7,736 nucleotides of DNA from an uncultured Eubacteriales bacterium (GTDB lineage: Bacteria > Bacillota > Clostridia > Oscillospirales > Oscillospiraceae): positions 1 through 7,736 of the forward strand of contig USPI01000066.1 in assembly GCA_900556535.1 (NCBI GenBank), read 5' to 3'. How positions within the stretch are numbered: the first letter of the stretch is position 1; each line of letters opens with the position of its first letter. This document shows positions 6,706 through 7,736 of this stretch, piece by piece. Below the pieces are notes generated by a model. The model was not told the DNA's origin. It did not search any database and saw only the letters and a list, made by a program, of their open reading frames with translations. Made by a program: the position numbers and the translations under genes.

Positions 6706-7626
6706 ATGAAGTTTAATAAAGCATTTGTATTTTCTGCCGACGCCGACACGGCTCTCGCTCTGTGCAGCGGAGCCGCGGCTCTGGCGGTTTCGTGCACGGC
6801 CGCGGTCTTGGGCGAAAGGCAGCTTGCCGACAGGCTCGCAGACGGCGCAGACAAGGTGTTTTGGCTTGGCGAAAGAGCCGAGGGCGCCATCACGGAGAGC
6901 TACTGCGGCGCTCTTGAGGAGCTCATCCGCTCCGAGGCTGCGCAGCTCGTGCTGCTCGGCACGGGAAAGCGCGACCGCTGCATCGCAGCAAAGCTCGCCG
7001 TGCGTCTTGACGCGGCGGTATTCACCGACGCCTCCGAGGTCTCCCTGTCCGAGGACGGGCTGTGCGTAAAGCGCAAGATCTACGGCGGCGCAGCCGAGGC
7101 TACCGTGCGCAGCGGCAGCGCCGTCACGATACTCTCCGTGTCCGCCGGCATTTTCCCCGACGGCGGCAAGCGGCAGGGCGAAGTCATTGAAAAGCCCGCG
7201 CAGCCCGACGACTGCGGCATCACGCTCGTGAGCACCGCGGCAAAGCAGGAGGAAACGGCAGACCTCACGGCGGCAAAGCGCATCGTCAGCGTCGGGCGCG
7301 GTCTGGGCGGCGCGGAAAATCTCCCCGCGGTCGAGGCTCTTGCTGCCAAGCTGGGCGCGGAGCTGGGCTGCACGAGACCCATCGCCGAGGAGGACAAGCT
7401 CCTCGCCAAGAGCCGCTACATCGGCGTATCCGGCGCAACGGTCAGACCCGACGTGTACATTGCCTGCGGCATCTCCGGTCAGATACAGCACACCGTGGGC
7501 GCGGACAGCTCAAGGCTCATCATTGCCATCAACAAGGACGCAAAGGCGCCCATCATGCAAAACTGCGATTACGGCATCGTGGGCGATATGCATAAGATAA
7601 TCCCCCTGCTCACGCAGCTTCTTTGA
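6706..7626 (+). CDS. etfA: Electron transfer flavoprotein alpha subunit, FixB/YdiR type
   Basis: A 306-aa ETF alpha subunit that supplies most of the FAD-binding domain of the heterodimer. The N-terminal half (about 1-185) has the usual weakly conserved alpha/beta fold with KIYGG (124-128). The C-terminal FAD domain (about 190-306) begins with KRIVSVGRGLGGAENL (191-206). It contains the full ETF-alpha signature from Y251 to N276, including GISGQIQH (255-262), followed by DYGIVGD (288-294). This matches the FixB subfamily, in line with a FixA-type partner upstream. ATG at 6706 is preceded by AAGGAGG (6691-6697) with 8-nt spacing; that site begins in the last bases of etfB. No fixC, fixX or acyl-CoA dehydrogenase gene follows within the 110 bases left in the window. 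The electron partner is therefore likely to be the reductase upstream, the left FAD-linked oxidase, or something outside the window. Confidence 0.95.
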   Translation: MKFNKAFVFSADADTALALCSGAAALAVSCTAAVLGERQLADRLADGADKVFWLGERAEGAITESYCGALEELIRSEAAQLVLLGTGKRDRCIAAKLAVRLDAAVFTDASEVSLSEDGLCVKRKIYGGAAEATVRSGSAVTILSVSAGIFPDGGKRQGEVIEKPAQPDDCGITLVSTAAKQEETADLTAAKRIVSVGRGLGGAENLPAVEALAAKLGAELGCTRPIAEEDKLLAKSRYIGVSGATVRPDVYIACGISGQIQHTVGADSSRLIIAINKDAKAPIMQNCDYGIVGDMHKIIPLLTQLL

Positions 7627-7704
7627 TTCCGATATAATACTCTCCCTTCTCCATTCTTCCCTATCCCCCCCGCATAAAACACCGCCCTCATTTTCTCCAA
7701 AAAC

Positions 7705-7723
7705 GCCCGCACACCGGGCTTTT
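7705..7723 (+). terminator. Small GC hairpin with T-run after etfA, possibly a bidirectional terminator
   Basis: GCCCG (7705-7709) and CGGGC (7715-7719) form a perfect 5-bp stem with a 5-base loop, followed by TTTT. On the minus strand the same stem is followed by G and five T, so it could also stop leftward transcription. It lies about 80 bases past the etfA stop. The stem is short, so this is a tentative Rho-independent terminator. The rest of 7627-7736 is pyrimidine-rich and shows no gene I can support. Confidence 0.45.
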
Positions 7724-7736
7724 CCTCCACATTTGT

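Noticed and set aside
7569..7736. Open minus-strand frame entering from the right edge and overlapping the end of etfA
   Set aside because: It stays open in more than one frame because the strand is purine-rich, uses AGG/AGA/GGG codons unlike neighbours, would overlap etfA by about 57 bases, and shows no recognisable motif.

Overview
The window reads as a compact, self-contained regulatory and redox locus from a GC-rich anaerobe. The best guess is a Clostridia-type (for example Oscillospiraceae-like, possibly gut) Firmicute. The grounds are strong AGGAGG-type ribosome binding sites, an oxygen-sensitive flavin/[4Fe-4S] enoate-reductase type enzyme, and a sigma-54 system of the kind seen in anaerobic Firmicutes. 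The taxonomic call is inference. No RNA gene, insertion sequence, CRISPR array or phage gene is visible, and no gap between genes exceeds 200 bases.

Layout, left to right. On the minus strand are the first 42 codons of a protein resembling FAD-linked (GlcD/D-lactate dehydrogenase-like) oxidases (1-127), its leader and a consensus -24/-12 sigma-54 promoter (200-215). Next, also on the minus strand, is a two-gene operon: rpoN (2269-3666), whose stop overlaps by four bases the start of a sigma-54 activator with GAF, PAS, AAA+ and Fis-type HTH regions (260-2272). A 193-base divergent intergenic region (3667-3859) carries a sigma-A type promoter for rpoN, a 24-bp perfect-arm dyad and a second near-consensus sigma-54 promoter facing right. 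That promoter starts a plus-strand operon: an old-yellow-enzyme/2,4-dienoyl-CoA reductase-like flavo-iron-sulfur protein (3860-5902), then etfB (5922-6692) and etfA (6706-7626) of the FixAB/YdiQR type. The window ends in a short gene-free tail with a small GC hairpin followed by T residues.

How the genes may work together. The two sigma-54 promoters match at 23 of 31 aligned positions and flank the genes for sigma-54 and an activator. The simplest reading is that the activator senses a small molecule and, with the locally encoded sigma factor, switches on both the left oxidase and the right reductase-ETF operon. The enzymes suggest an electron-transfer route: oxidation of a 2-hydroxyacid-like donor, electron carriage by EtfAB, and reduction of an activated C=C bond. 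The substrates cannot be read from the sequence. No FixC, FixX or acyl-CoA dehydrogenase is in the window, so the ETF partner is probably the dienoyl-CoA reductase-like protein, the left oxidase, or both. This combination with its own rpoN is the most interesting aspect of the window.
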